DNA of 64,000 nt, from NCBI RefSeq assembly GCF_003259505.1, contig NZ_QLLK01000008.1, positions 62,001 through 126,000 of the forward strand, read 5' to 3'. The position numbers were made by a program, and so were the translations under genes. The notes below the pieces were generated by a model. That model worked only from the letters and a program-made list of their open reading frames with translations. It did no database searches and was not told where the DNA came from. Positions 28,241 through 35,776 of the stretch are shown piece after piece. Source of the stretch: Algoriphagus yeomjeoni (GTDB lineage: Bacteria > Bacteroidota > Bacteroidia > Cytophagales > Cyclobacteriaceae). Each line of letters opens with the position of its first letter. Positions within the stretch are counted from its first letter, which is position 1.

Positions 28241-29200
28241 ATGCCATTATTAGAAAACTCCACCTACACCAGACCCAAGTGGCTGTTTAGCGCACACTTA
28301 GAAACTATTTACCCATCACTTTTCAGGAAGGTTTTAGCCCCTAATCCAGTTAAAGAGAGAATTTTAACTTCTGACGGTGACTTTCTTGATTTGGATTGGT
28401 ACCGCCAAAACAAGTCGAAATTAGTCATAATCAGTCATGGTCTGGAAGGCAATAGCACTAGAGCTTACATGCTTGGGATGGTTAATACTTTTCTGGGAAA
28501 AGGCTACGATGTGCTTACCTGGAATTTTCGAAGCTGTAGCGACGAGATGAATAAGCAGGTGATTTTCTATCACTCTGGTGCCACGTATGACCTGGATCTG
28601 GTAGTAAAACATGGCTATGATTCTTATGAAGAAATTAACCTAGTTGGATTTAGTTTAGGTGGAAACCTGACGCTGAAATATCTGGGAGAAAAAGGAAATA
28701 GCCTTCCTAAAATTCATCGAGGTGTAGCCATTTCTGTACCGCTGCATTTAGGAAGTTCTTCCAGAAAAATCTCTGAAACAGAAAACACCTTATACTCCAA
28801 GCGCTTTTTGCGAAGCTTGAAAAAGAAAGTAATAGAAAAATCCGCAGCTCACCCGGGTCAAATCCCAGTAGAAACCCTAAGAAATATTAAAACTTTGGCT
28901 GATTTTGATGATTTTTTTACCGGACCACTTCACGGCTTTGCAGATGCCGAAGAATACTACGAAGTCAATTCCTCTTTGTATTTTCTAGATCAGATAAAAG
29001 TCCCAACATTGGTCTTAAACGCATTAAATGACCCTTTTCTAAGTGAAAAATGCTTCCCGACAAATCTCGCTAAATCGCTTGATCAGGTCCATTTCGAATT
29101 CCCAAAACATGGAGGTCATGTGGGGTTTTCTCCTGAAAACTCATCAAAACCTTATTATTCGGAACGACGGGCAGTTGAATTTATAAGCGCTGTTATCTAA
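28241..29200 (+). CDS. YheT-family alpha/beta hydrolase
   Basis: A 319-residue alpha/beta hydrolase of the YheT/ABHD1-3 group. The N-terminus WLFSAHLETIYPSLFR is typical of the group. HGLEGNSTRAY forms the oxyanion region, and WNFRSCSDEMN corresponds to the conserved N-RGC-G segment. The nucleophile is Ser138 in GFSLGGN, the acid is probably Asp in NALNDPFLS, and the base is His in HGGHVGF near the C-terminus. Family members hydrolyse acyl esters, but the physiological substrate in bacteria is not known. It is followed 29 bp later by the yedK-like gene on the same strand, probably as one transcript. Confidence 0.9.
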   Translation: MPLLENSTYTRPKWLFSAHLETIYPSLFRKVLAPNPVKERILTSDGDFLDLDWYRQNKSKLVIISHGLEGNSTRAYMLGMVNTFLGKGYDVLTWNFRSCSDEMNKQVIFYHSGATYDLDLVVKHGYDSYEEINLVGFSLGGNLTLKYLGEKGNSLPKIHRGVAISVPLHLGSSSRKISETENTLYSKRFLRSLKKKVIEKSAAHPGQIPVETLRNIKTLADFDDFFTGPLHGFADAEEYYEVNSSLYFLDQIKVPTLVLNALNDPFLSEKCFPTNLAKSLDQVHFEFPKHGGHVGFSPENSSKPYYSERRAVEFISAVI

Positions 29201-29229
29201 CTTCCTGCCAATTACAGCAATATAAAATT

Positions 29230-29928
29230 ATGTGTGGACGATATTCCCTAAGCAAAAGCAAAGAAGAACTTGAAGAGAGATTTAAAGCAGAAATGCTGAC
29301 TGATCTAAAACCAAGATATAACATCGCTCCAACTCAATTAGTCCCTGTAATTACCTCCCAGAGCCCGAAAGGATTTTCCTATTTCTATTGGGGAATCACG
29401 CCGGAATTTGGCAAAAACAGACCTGTGGCGCAGAAGCTCATCAATGCCAAAGCTGAAACGGTAAATGAAAAAATTTCTTTCAAAACAGCCTTCAGACAAC
29501 GCAGATGCATTATTCCAGCAGATGGCTTTTACGAATGGAAGCGACTTGGGAAGAAAACCTCCGTTCCATACAGATTTACTTTACGCGAAGACGAGCTATT
29601 TTCTTTTGCAGGAATCTGGGAGGAATATGAGTCAGCGAATGGAGAAACTCAGCATACTTTTTTGATCCTGACCACCTCTCCTAATTCTGTAGTCTCTGAA
29701 ATTCATGATAGAATGCCTGTCATCTTAGATAGAGATGCCGAAAAAAAATGGCTGGATAGTTACGCTGCTGAAGAAGAGCTTTTGACCATGTTAAAACCTT
29801 ATTCTGCTGATTCTATGTTGGGCTTTACAGTTTCACCCTTAGTGAATTCCGTTCAAAATGATAGTCCAGCTGTCATCCGTAAGACCTCCCCTATGGATCA
29901 GCATGGAAATTATACGCTGTTTGGTTAA
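29230..29928 (+). CDS. YedK/HMCES-type SOS response-associated protein
   Basis: A 232-residue SRAP-domain protein. The essential Cys2 is exposed after Met removal (MCGRYSL). Conserved positions include NIAPTQ near residue 34, NAKAETV with RCIIPADGFYEW, and the His of IHDRMPVIL. Members of this family form a thiazolidine crosslink between Cys2 and abasic sites in single-stranded DNA, shielding them from strand cleavage during replication. The length is standard. No SOS box can be judged in this phylum. The gene sits between the YheT-type hydrolase and fabH, with no visible functional link. Confidence 0.94.
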   Translation: MCGRYSLSKSKEELEERFKAEMLTDLKPRYNIAPTQLVPVITSQSPKGFSYFYWGITPEFGKNRPVAQKLINAKAETVNEKISFKTAFRQRRCIIPADGFYEWKRLGKKTSVPYRFTLREDELFSFAGIWEEYESANGETQHTFLILTTSPNSVVSEIHDRMPVILDRDAEKKWLDSYAAEEELLTMLKPYSADSMLGFTVSPLVNSVQNDSPAVIRKTSPMDQHGNYTLFG

Positions 29929-30013
29929 TTCTACCGCTAATCCTTCTCGCCTTTGCTAGAGTAAATTGATCTCGCGATATTGTCATTCAATTTTATGAAT
30001 AACCCAAATTGAC

Positions 30014-31012
30014 ATGCAAAAATCGAGGATTTTAGGAGTCGGCCACTATGTACCAAAGCGAAGTGTGACCAATCATGAACTTTCTGAGATGATGAACACG
30101 AATAATGAGTGGATCGTCGAACGAACGGGGATAGAATCTCGCCACTGGTTTACTCCAGGGGTAGACACAGTCACTAGCATGTCAAAAGAGGCCTCAATAA
30201 TGGCCATGGACAGAGCTGGAGTTCAGGCTTCTGAGATTGATTTTATTGTTTTTGCCACCATCACTCCTGATTATTTCATTCCTGGAAATGGAGTCTTACT
30301 CCAGCGTGAATTAGGACTAGGAACTATAGGAGCTCTAGATATCCGAAACGCCTGTTCTGGATTCATCTATGCACTTTCCATTGCTGACCAGTTCATCAAA
30401 ACTGGGATGTACAAAAAAATCCTGGTTGTCGGTGCTGAGATCCAATCTTCCGCTTTGGACAAAAGTGACGAAGGTCGCTCTAGTTCAGTCATTTTCGCGG
30501 ATGGAGCCGGTGCTGCAGTCCTTGGTGCTGCAGAATCTGACCAACCGGGAATTCTAAGTACACACTTACATTCCCAAGGGGAGCATGCAGAGGAATTATA
30601 TTGCAAAGATCCTGGAAGTAGTCGAGAGGTCAGGATATCTCCGGAACTGATCGAATCTGGAAGTTTTTTTCTCAAAATGAATGGAAATGCTGTTTTCAAG
30701 CATGCTGTAGTGAGATTCATGGAAGTGATCAAAGAAGCCCTTGATGCAAATCAGCTGGATCAATCCGCAATTGATTTACTCGTTCCACATCAAGCCAATC
30801 TTCGGATCAGCCAATACATTCAAAAGCAGCTGGGTCTGCCTGACGAAAAGGTTTTCAACAACATCATGGATAAAGGAAATACTACGGCAGCCACTATCCC
30901 TATTGCGCTTAGCGAAGCATGGGAACAGGGCAAAATCAAGGAAGGAGATTTGATTTGTCTTGCCGCCTTTGGGTCTGGATTCACTTGGGCTTCGGCATTA
31001 CTCCAATGGTAA
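30014..31012 (+). CDS. fabH: 3-oxoacyl-ACP synthase III (FabH-type)
   Basis: A 332-residue ketoacyl-ACP synthase III that condenses an acyl-CoA starter with malonyl-ACP. The catalytic triad is visible: Cys114 in RNACSGFIYAL, His in VPHQANLRI, and Asn in GNTTAATIPIAL. TNNEWIVERTGIESRHW near residues 29-45 is the usual N-terminal signature. There is no neighbouring fatty-acid gene cluster (plsX, acpP), so this may be a secondary FabH paralogue with a special starter. The stop codon abuts the next gene's ATG (TAAATG), so the two are coupled. The start at 30014 gives the conserved SRILGVGHYVP. Confidence 0.92.
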   Translation: MQKSRILGVGHYVPKRSVTNHELSEMMNTNNEWIVERTGIESRHWFTPGVDTVTSMSKEASIMAMDRAGVQASEIDFIVFATITPDYFIPGNGVLLQRELGLGTIGALDIRNACSGFIYALSIADQFIKTGMYKKILVVGAEIQSSALDKSDEGRSSSVIFADGAGAAVLGAAESDQPGILSTHLHSQGEHAEELYCKDPGSSREVRISPELIESGSFFLKMNGNAVFKHAVVRFMEVIKEALDANQLDQSAIDLLVPHQANLRISQYIQKQLGLPDEKVFNNIMDKGNTTAATIPIALSEAWEQGKIKEGDLICLAAFGSGFTWASALLQW

Positions 31013-31576
31013 ATGGCGGAAAATCCGAATGAAATAGACTTGCAACTTTGGCTTGACCGAGAGGTAATCCCACGCCAAAATAGGTTAAAAGCTAAATTCT
31101 GGAATATCCTCTCTGATATAGGTAACGCAATAGACTCAGAAGACCTGGTCAAAATTCATTCTAGCAGTCGCGGTGTCAAACTATCCAAAGGAAATAACCT
31201 ACTAGGATTCCCTTACCACGTTTTGGATTTAATTAGAGATTTTGATCAAGATAACGGGCTAAACATTCGCCTGCTAAACTGGTTTGGACATGGTATTTTC
31301 CTATTTATATTGATAGGTAATAAACACCCAAAAGCGCCTTTAAATCAACTGAAAAGTGAGAATTGGCTGTTTGACTTATCAGAAACACCATGGGATTATC
31401 CAGAAATCCTTTTGAATTTTGCAGCGACTAATACGCCTACGGAAAATGAAATAGCAAATTCATCGTTTTATCAATGGCACAAACCAATTCCTATTAAGTC
31501 TGCCTCAGAAATTAAGACCAGAATTTTGGATGAACTAAAAAATCTGAATTACTTACTCTTGGAAAAAATGGGATAA
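31013..31576 (+). CDS. Unknown protein coupled to fabH
   Basis: A 187-residue soluble protein I do not recognise. It begins MAENPNEIDLQLWLDREVIPRQNRL. It has a central hydrophobic strand GIFLFILIGN near residues 92-101, a Trp-rich segment (WLFDLSETPWDYP) and no signal peptide or membrane helix. The shape recalls small Bacteroidota-only cytoplasmic proteins of unknown function. Its ATG begins immediately after the fabH stop, with zero intergenic bases, so it is almost certainly co-translated with fabH. A role linked to acyl chain metabolism is inference from position only. Confidence 0.75.
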   Translation: MAENPNEIDLQLWLDREVIPRQNRLKAKFWNILSDIGNAIDSEDLVKIHSSSRGVKLSKGNNLLGFPYHVLDLIRDFDQDNGLNIRLLNWFGHGIFLFILIGNKHPKAPLNQLKSENWLFDLSETPWDYPEILLNFAATNTPTENEIANSSFYQWHKPIPIKSASEIKTRILDELKNLNYLLLEKMG

Positions 31577-31757
31577 AGCTGGAATTAACTTATTTTTAAA
31601 CAGGAATGAAGATCCTTCGTAAACTATTCAGATTATCCTTTTGAAAGATTTCAACTAACCCATGGAATCTAGACGAAATAAAAACCATATGAAATCGAGC
31701 ATAATACAAGCTTCACCTAAAAAGCAGATTATCAACCTTGCGAGATTCCATAGCCTG

Positions 31758-31773
31758 CCCCGACTAGTCGGGG
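31758..31773. repeat. GC-rich 16-bp perfect palindrome
   Basis: CCCCGACTAGTCGGGG is a perfect palindrome standing out from AT-rich DNA, 26 bp before the MORN-type repeat gene. A poly-A run, not poly-T, follows on the plus strand. It may be a REP-like element or a leader hairpin. Confidence 0.6.
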
Positions 31774-31798
31774 TGGCCTTAAAAAAAAATACAAACAC

Positions 31799-33367
31799 AT
31801 GAAATACATCCTAATCGCAATAATCCTTTTCAGCACGCCAGTATTGGCCCAAGAAAGCTCTATGGTCCGGCAATATAATTCTGACTCTACGCTGATGGCT
31901 ACAGGTATTGTTACTAATTCATTGCGAGAAGGATTATGGAAATATTATAATCCTAAAACAAATGTCTTACTCACTGAAGGAACCTTTAAAAATGGGGTCA
32001 GAGAAGGTAGTTGGACCAGTTTTTACCCAGATGGTAAAAGAAAAGTAGTAGCAGAATATAAAGACGGGATACTTTTTGGGCCTTCTAAACTTTATGATGC
32101 AGATGGAGCATTAAAGAAAGAGATGATTTTTCAGGACTCAGTTATTGTGGGTAAGTATATAGAATATTTCGGCAAAACTGGAGTGCCAGATTACATAGAT
32201 GCAACTCAAATATCACTAGAAGGCCAATATATAAACAGCAAAAAAACTGGTCAGTGGGTACAATATTATGACTTTGGTGAGGTAGCTACCAGAGAATTCT
32301 ATGTAAATGGAGTGAAAGAAGGACCATTTTTAGAGTATGACCCAGAAGGTGTCCTAGTCACCGAGGCTTTATATAAGCAAGGGGAATTAGATGGAACATT
32401 TAAGAGATTTACTTACCCAAATCTGATAGTTGAGGAAGGCAATTATAATAATGGTAAGAAAGTAGGGGAATGGGTTCGATATTTCCCAGGAACCAAAACC
32501 AAAGAATCAGAAGAGTATTATGACGAAAATGGCAATCGCGTTGGGACTTGGAAATATTATTATGAAAACCAACGACTTGCGAGAATTGAGAAATATGAAA
32601 ATGGAATTGCTGTAGGAACGTGGGAAGAGTATTTTCCTAACAAATCAATAGCAAAACGTAAAACCTACGAACTCGGAGTTCCCGTCGGTGAATACGTAGA
32701 ATATCACAGTTCAGGACAAGTTTCAGTTTCAGGGCAATACGCTAACGGCATGAAGACGGGTGTTTGGAAGAATTATTTCCCAGATGGAGAGATTTACTCT
32801 ATAGGAGAATATCGAAATGACTTAAAAACAGGTCTTTGGAAATATTTCAATAAGATTGGAATTCTTGTTGGAGAGGGAGAATATAGTTTAGGACTGGAAG
32901 ATGGGCAGTGGGTGTATTATTACGATGGTGGGCAACTTAAATCTGTAGGTAGTTACAATATTGGCTTTGAAGATGGTATTTGGGGTCTATTTTATGACAA
33001 TAAACAACTTACTCAAGAAGAATTTTGGGACAATGGTCGCCTGATGAATGTAAGTGACTATAATACGTATGAGGGGAGCTCGACCCTTGACAAAGGCACG
33101 CTGAAAGACGGCAACGGCACCAGGATTACCTACTATGTAACTGGCAAGAAAGAATCCGAAGGAAATTATGTTTTAGGTAAGGCGGACGGAACTTGGGTTT
33201 TCTACCATGAAAATGGCAGGAAAGCTTCCGAAGGTCAAATGAAAGATGGTAGAAAGGAAGGACCATGGAGGTACTATAATCCTGCTGGACGCTTAGAAGA
33301 TTTAATTAACTACAAAAACGATGAGATTCAGGAAGAGCCATTAAACAGTTTGCTCAATTTCAACTAA
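31799..33367 (+). CDS. Exported MORN-variant repeat protein
   Basis: A 522-residue exported protein with a signal peptide (residues 1-18, ending VLAQE). The rest is about eighteen repeats of 22-24 residues of the type G-WKYYNPxGKLxxEGxYxNGxKxG. Examples are GLWKYYNPK, GVWKNYFPDGE, GQWVYYYDGGQ and GPWRYYNPAGR. These are MORN_2-type repeats, like those of the YwqK antitoxin family and many Bacteroidota surface proteins. They form an elongated beta-hairpin solenoid probably used for binding. No enzymatic domain is seen. The function is unknown, and the location is periplasmic or outer surface. Its ATG overlaps the end of a 46-codon frame that may be chance. Confidence 0.85.
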   Translation: MKYILIAIILFSTPVLAQESSMVRQYNSDSTLMATGIVTNSLREGLWKYYNPKTNVLLTEGTFKNGVREGSWTSFYPDGKRKVVAEYKDGILFGPSKLYDADGALKKEMIFQDSVIVGKYIEYFGKTGVPDYIDATQISLEGQYINSKKTGQWVQYYDFGEVATREFYVNGVKEGPFLEYDPEGVLVTEALYKQGELDGTFKRFTYPNLIVEEGNYNNGKKVGEWVRYFPGTKTKESEEYYDENGNRVGTWKYYYENQRLARIEKYENGIAVGTWEEYFPNKSIAKRKTYELGVPVGEYVEYHSSGQVSVSGQYANGMKTGVWKNYFPDGEIYSIGEYRNDLKTGLWKYFNKIGILVGEGEYSLGLEDGQWVYYYDGGQLKSVGSYNIGFEDGIWGLFYDNKQLTQEEFWDNGRLMNVSDYNTYEGSSTLDKGTLKDGNGTRITYYVTGKKESEGNYVLGKADGTWVFYHENGRKASEGQMKDGRKEGPWRYYNPAGRLEDLINYKNDEIQEEPLNSLLNFN

Positions 33368-33413
33368 TGGAAAACATTGTTGAAAATTCAGAGTTTCTAT
33401 ACTAAAACTCATC

Positions 33414-33575
33414 ATGTTTGGATTATTTAATAAGAAATCAGAGAAAGAAAAACTACAGGAAGCTTATTCTAAAAAACTTGCTGAGGTGCACAAAGCATCA
33501 CAAGTAAATAGAAAGGAAGCTGATCGCTTGGCTGCAGAAGCTGAAGAAATAGCAAAAAAAATAGATTCCCTATAG
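33414..33575 (+). CDS. Lacal_2735-type small protein
   Basis: A 53-residue small protein beginning MFGLFNKKSEKEKLQEAYSK and ending EEIAKKIDSL. It is highly charged and predicted as two amphipathic helices, and it closely follows the pattern of the Bacteroidota Lacal_2735 family, usually MFGLFKKKSEKEKLQ followed by a helical hairpin. The function is unknown. It lies 46 bp after the MORN-type gene on the same strand. A terminator follows at 33740-33767. Confidence 0.8.
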   Translation: MFGLFNKKSEKEKLQEAYSKKLAEVHKASQVNRKEADRLAAEAEEIAKKIDSL

Positions 33576-33739
33576 AAAGCTATTCATAAAACACTGACTA
33601 CTTATAAAATACAATAGTTTAAAGTTCAGGCATTTAGAAAAAAGATCAATCATTCTATAGGCTAGTCCTGTAGGATTATTAATGACTAGAAGTTTATCTC
33701 AGGGTGACTGAGCAACAGACGGAAACTTTAAAGCTTTTT

Positions 33740-33767
33740 AAGCTCGGACTAAAATCCGAGCTTTTTT
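33740..33767 (+). terminator. Rho-independent terminator
   Basis: A 9-bp perfect stem (33740-33748 with 33755-33763) and 6-nt loop are followed by T (33762-33767). It ends the plus-strand unit of the MORN-type and Lacal_2735-type genes. The T-run overlaps the stop region of the convergent cupin gene. Confidence 0.85.
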
Positions 33768-34287
33768 ATTTTCTAGCATAATCATCTTCCACTCTCACAA
33801 TATCCTCTTCACTTGACGGGGTTTGAGGATCTGTATGCATCCAAATTTCTGCAACTATCCCCCATGAATCCAATCCAACCAATCGATGCCTTTCGCCTTG
33901 TGCTAGGAAAATAGTCTCTCCAAGATCCATTTTCTCCAGTTTGCCAAGTTCATCTGTTGGACTCCTTACTATACCGGCCTCTCCATCAATAAGCTTCCAG
34001 ATTTCAGCTCTACGATGATGGTACTGCCATGAAAGCCGAGCTCCAGGAGCTACCAATAGCAATTTCGGACTTAGTTTCTGTGTTAATTGAAGTTCAGAAA
34101 ATTCAACGTCTTCGAAAAACATTGCTGCAAATTCTCGAATTTGTTTTTCATCCAATGCAAAAAAACCGCCCCAAGGCCTTTTATCATCTTTAACTCCAAT
34201 TCTGAAACCTTTTACCTCCAAAAAGTCCTCTACTTTTTGAAATACCTCATTTTCATTTAGTTGGCTATTCTTATCAAGTAAATCCAT
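33766..34287 (-). CDS. Cupin sugar-phosphate isomerase (type II PMI-like)
   Basis: A 173-residue cupin of the mannose-6-phosphate isomerase type II group (PF01050-like); Bacteroidota homologues are often labelled phosphoheptose isomerase. The RPWGGFFAL motif marks the start of the domain. Metal ligands probably come from YHHRRAEIW and GERHRLVGL, with a Gly-rich turn VAPGARLSW between. It would interconvert aldose and ketose phosphates in the cytoplasm. The frame stays open to an ATG at 34341, but the internal ATG at 34287 fits homologue length better. It is divergent from the ROK regulator, consistent with sugar metabolism control. Confidence 0.75.
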   Translation of the reverse strand: MDLLDKNSQLNENEVFQKVEDFLEVKGFRIGVKDDKRPWGGFFALDEKQIREFAAMFFEDVEFSELQLTQKLSPKLLLVAPGARLSWQYHHRRAEIWKLIDGEAGIVRSPTDELGKLEKMDLGETIFLAQGERHRLVGLDSWGIVAEIWMHTDPQTPSSEEDIVRVEDDYARK

Positions 34288-34449
34288 ATCTGTTTTAAAA
34301 ATGTGAAGGTCAAAAATAATTAATTCAGAGAGAAAACGCATTCCTTAAAAAAAATATCACATTTCGAATCTTTTGCAAAAAAACCATAACCAAACCACCT
34401 AGAATTGGGCGATATCACGACTTACAATCTACCGTTAACTTATTTTTTT

Positions 34450-34465
34450 AAAAAAGTACTTTTTT
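34450..34465. promoter_or_regulatory. AT-rich palindrome, possible ROK operator
   Basis: A perfect 16-bp palindrome (six A, GTAC, six T) lies 42 bp before the ROK regulator start in the divergent cupin/ROK region. ROK repressors bind AT-rich palindromes, so autoregulation is plausible. A related imperfect copy lies upstream of the second SusC gene (53718-53731). Confidence 0.4.
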
Positions 34466-34506
34466 GAAACTAGAAAATTGCCGTAATTCAGGCATAACTT
34501 ACACCT

Positions 34507-35745
34507 ATGCACCTAATAAATCCGCAAGAGATAATCCAGAAAATGGAAGGAGTGGTAGAAATAAAAAGCTACCTAAACAAAATTAAGATTATTAAAAACC
34601 TGTATACAAAGGGTGCAAATACAGCCAGCGAAATATGTGCTGAAGTCGGAATCTCCCTGCCTACTGTCAATTCACTGCTTGGTGATTTGATTACCAGTGG
34701 AGAAGTTATCAAACAGGGACGCGCGGAATCACAAGGTGGACGTAAACCAGACTTATATAGATTGGCTCCTGATGCCTTCTATGTACTTTCTGTCGATCTA
34801 TCAAAGTTCAACATGAATCTTGCGCTTTACTCCTGCAATCAAACCCTCACTACCACGAAAGAAAGTCATAGAATAAGCTTAGACAACGAAAAGGAAACAT
34901 TTGATCGCATATGTACTTTTATAGAAGCATACCTCGAAAAGACAGGTATTCCAGCTCATAAAGTTATTGCAATGGGTTTTTCTATGCCAGGCTTAACAGA
35001 TTCGGTTGGTGGTGTGAACTATACGTATTTAAGGTTTGGGAATAAAACCCTATTAGAAAACCTTGAATCTAGATTTTCTAAGAAAATATTTCTTGAGAAT
35101 GATGCCCGAGCAATGACGCTAGCAGAATATAAATTTGCAACAGATCGAAGTCATAAGAATGTTCTTGGCCTTTTTATAGGCTGGGGAATCGGACTGGGAA
35201 TCATCATTGACGGAAAATTATATCAAGGAGCATCAGGTTTCGCTGGAGAATTTAGCCATTCTCCGATCTTTGAATCTAGAGATGTCACCTGCATATGTGG
35301 CAAAAAAGGTTGCTTGGAGGCAGTAGCCTCAGGTACAGCTATTGTGAAAATGGCTGAAGAAGCTATCAAGCTGGACAAAGACAGTATACTGGCCAGAATG
35401 GCTAGAAATCACGAAGGTGATATCATGCCAAATCTTGTGGTAGATGCAGCCTTGTCAGGTGATCAAAGAGCAATTACCATCCTTTCCGAAGCAGGTTTGG
35501 ACTTAGGCAGAGGCATTTCCATGCTTATTCAAGTTCTAAACCCCGAATTAATAATAATAGGTGGATCAGTTGCAGAAGCAAATCAATATTTAATTACTCC
35601 AATTCAACAGGCTTTAAATATTTACAGTATGGCTAAGTCACGTGAAAAGTCTAAGATCGCCCTATATCAACTAGGGGAAGATGTTGGTCTTTTAGGTGGA
35701 GTCGCCGTTGTAAACGAAAAACTATTCGAAGATGTAATCAATTGA
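34507..35745 (+). CDS. ROK-family transcriptional regulator
   Basis: A 412-residue NagC/XylR-type repressor. The N-terminal winged helix-turn-helix is at about 25-85 (SEICAEVGISLPTVNSLLGDLITSG with wing GGRKPDLYRL). The ROK sugar-binding/kinase fold follows: SVDLSKFNMNLAL, MGFSMPGLTD, ENDARAMTLAEY, GWGIGLGIIIDG, and a complete zinc site CICGKKGCLEA near residue 257. Such proteins sense a sugar or sugar phosphate and control uptake operons. Position suggests it governs the adjacent VCBS/haloperoxidase operon and the SusCD genes further on. Start ATG at 34507, with a palindrome upstream. Confidence 0.92.
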   Translation: MHLINPQEIIQKMEGVVEIKSYLNKIKIIKNLYTKGANTASEICAEVGISLPTVNSLLGDLITSGEVIKQGRAESQGGRKPDLYRLAPDAFYVLSVDLSKFNMNLALYSCNQTLTTTKESHRISLDNEKETFDRICTFIEAYLEKTGIPAHKVIAMGFSMPGLTDSVGGVNYTYLRFGNKTLLENLESRFSKKIFLENDARAMTLAEYKFATDRSHKNVLGLFIGWGIGLGIIIDGKLYQGASGFAGEFSHSPIFESRDVTCICGKKGCLEAVASGTAIVKMAEEAIKLDKDSILARMARNHEGDIMPNLVVDAALSGDQRAITILSEAGLDLGRGISMLIQVLNPELIIIGGSVAEANQYLITPIQQALNIYSMAKSREKSKIALYQLGEDVGLLGGVAVVNEKLFEDVIN

Positions 35746-35776
35746 TTGGAGCTTAACTTCGAAGTTGTAAACGCGC

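Noticed and set aside
30367..30732. 121-codon minus-strand frame inside fabH
   Set aside because: Shadow of the fabH coding sequence, whose catalytic motifs are intact on the other strand.
31577..31798. tRNA or structured RNA gene in this gap
   Set aside because: Only a single GC palindrome is present; no cloverleaf or other known RNA fold is visible.
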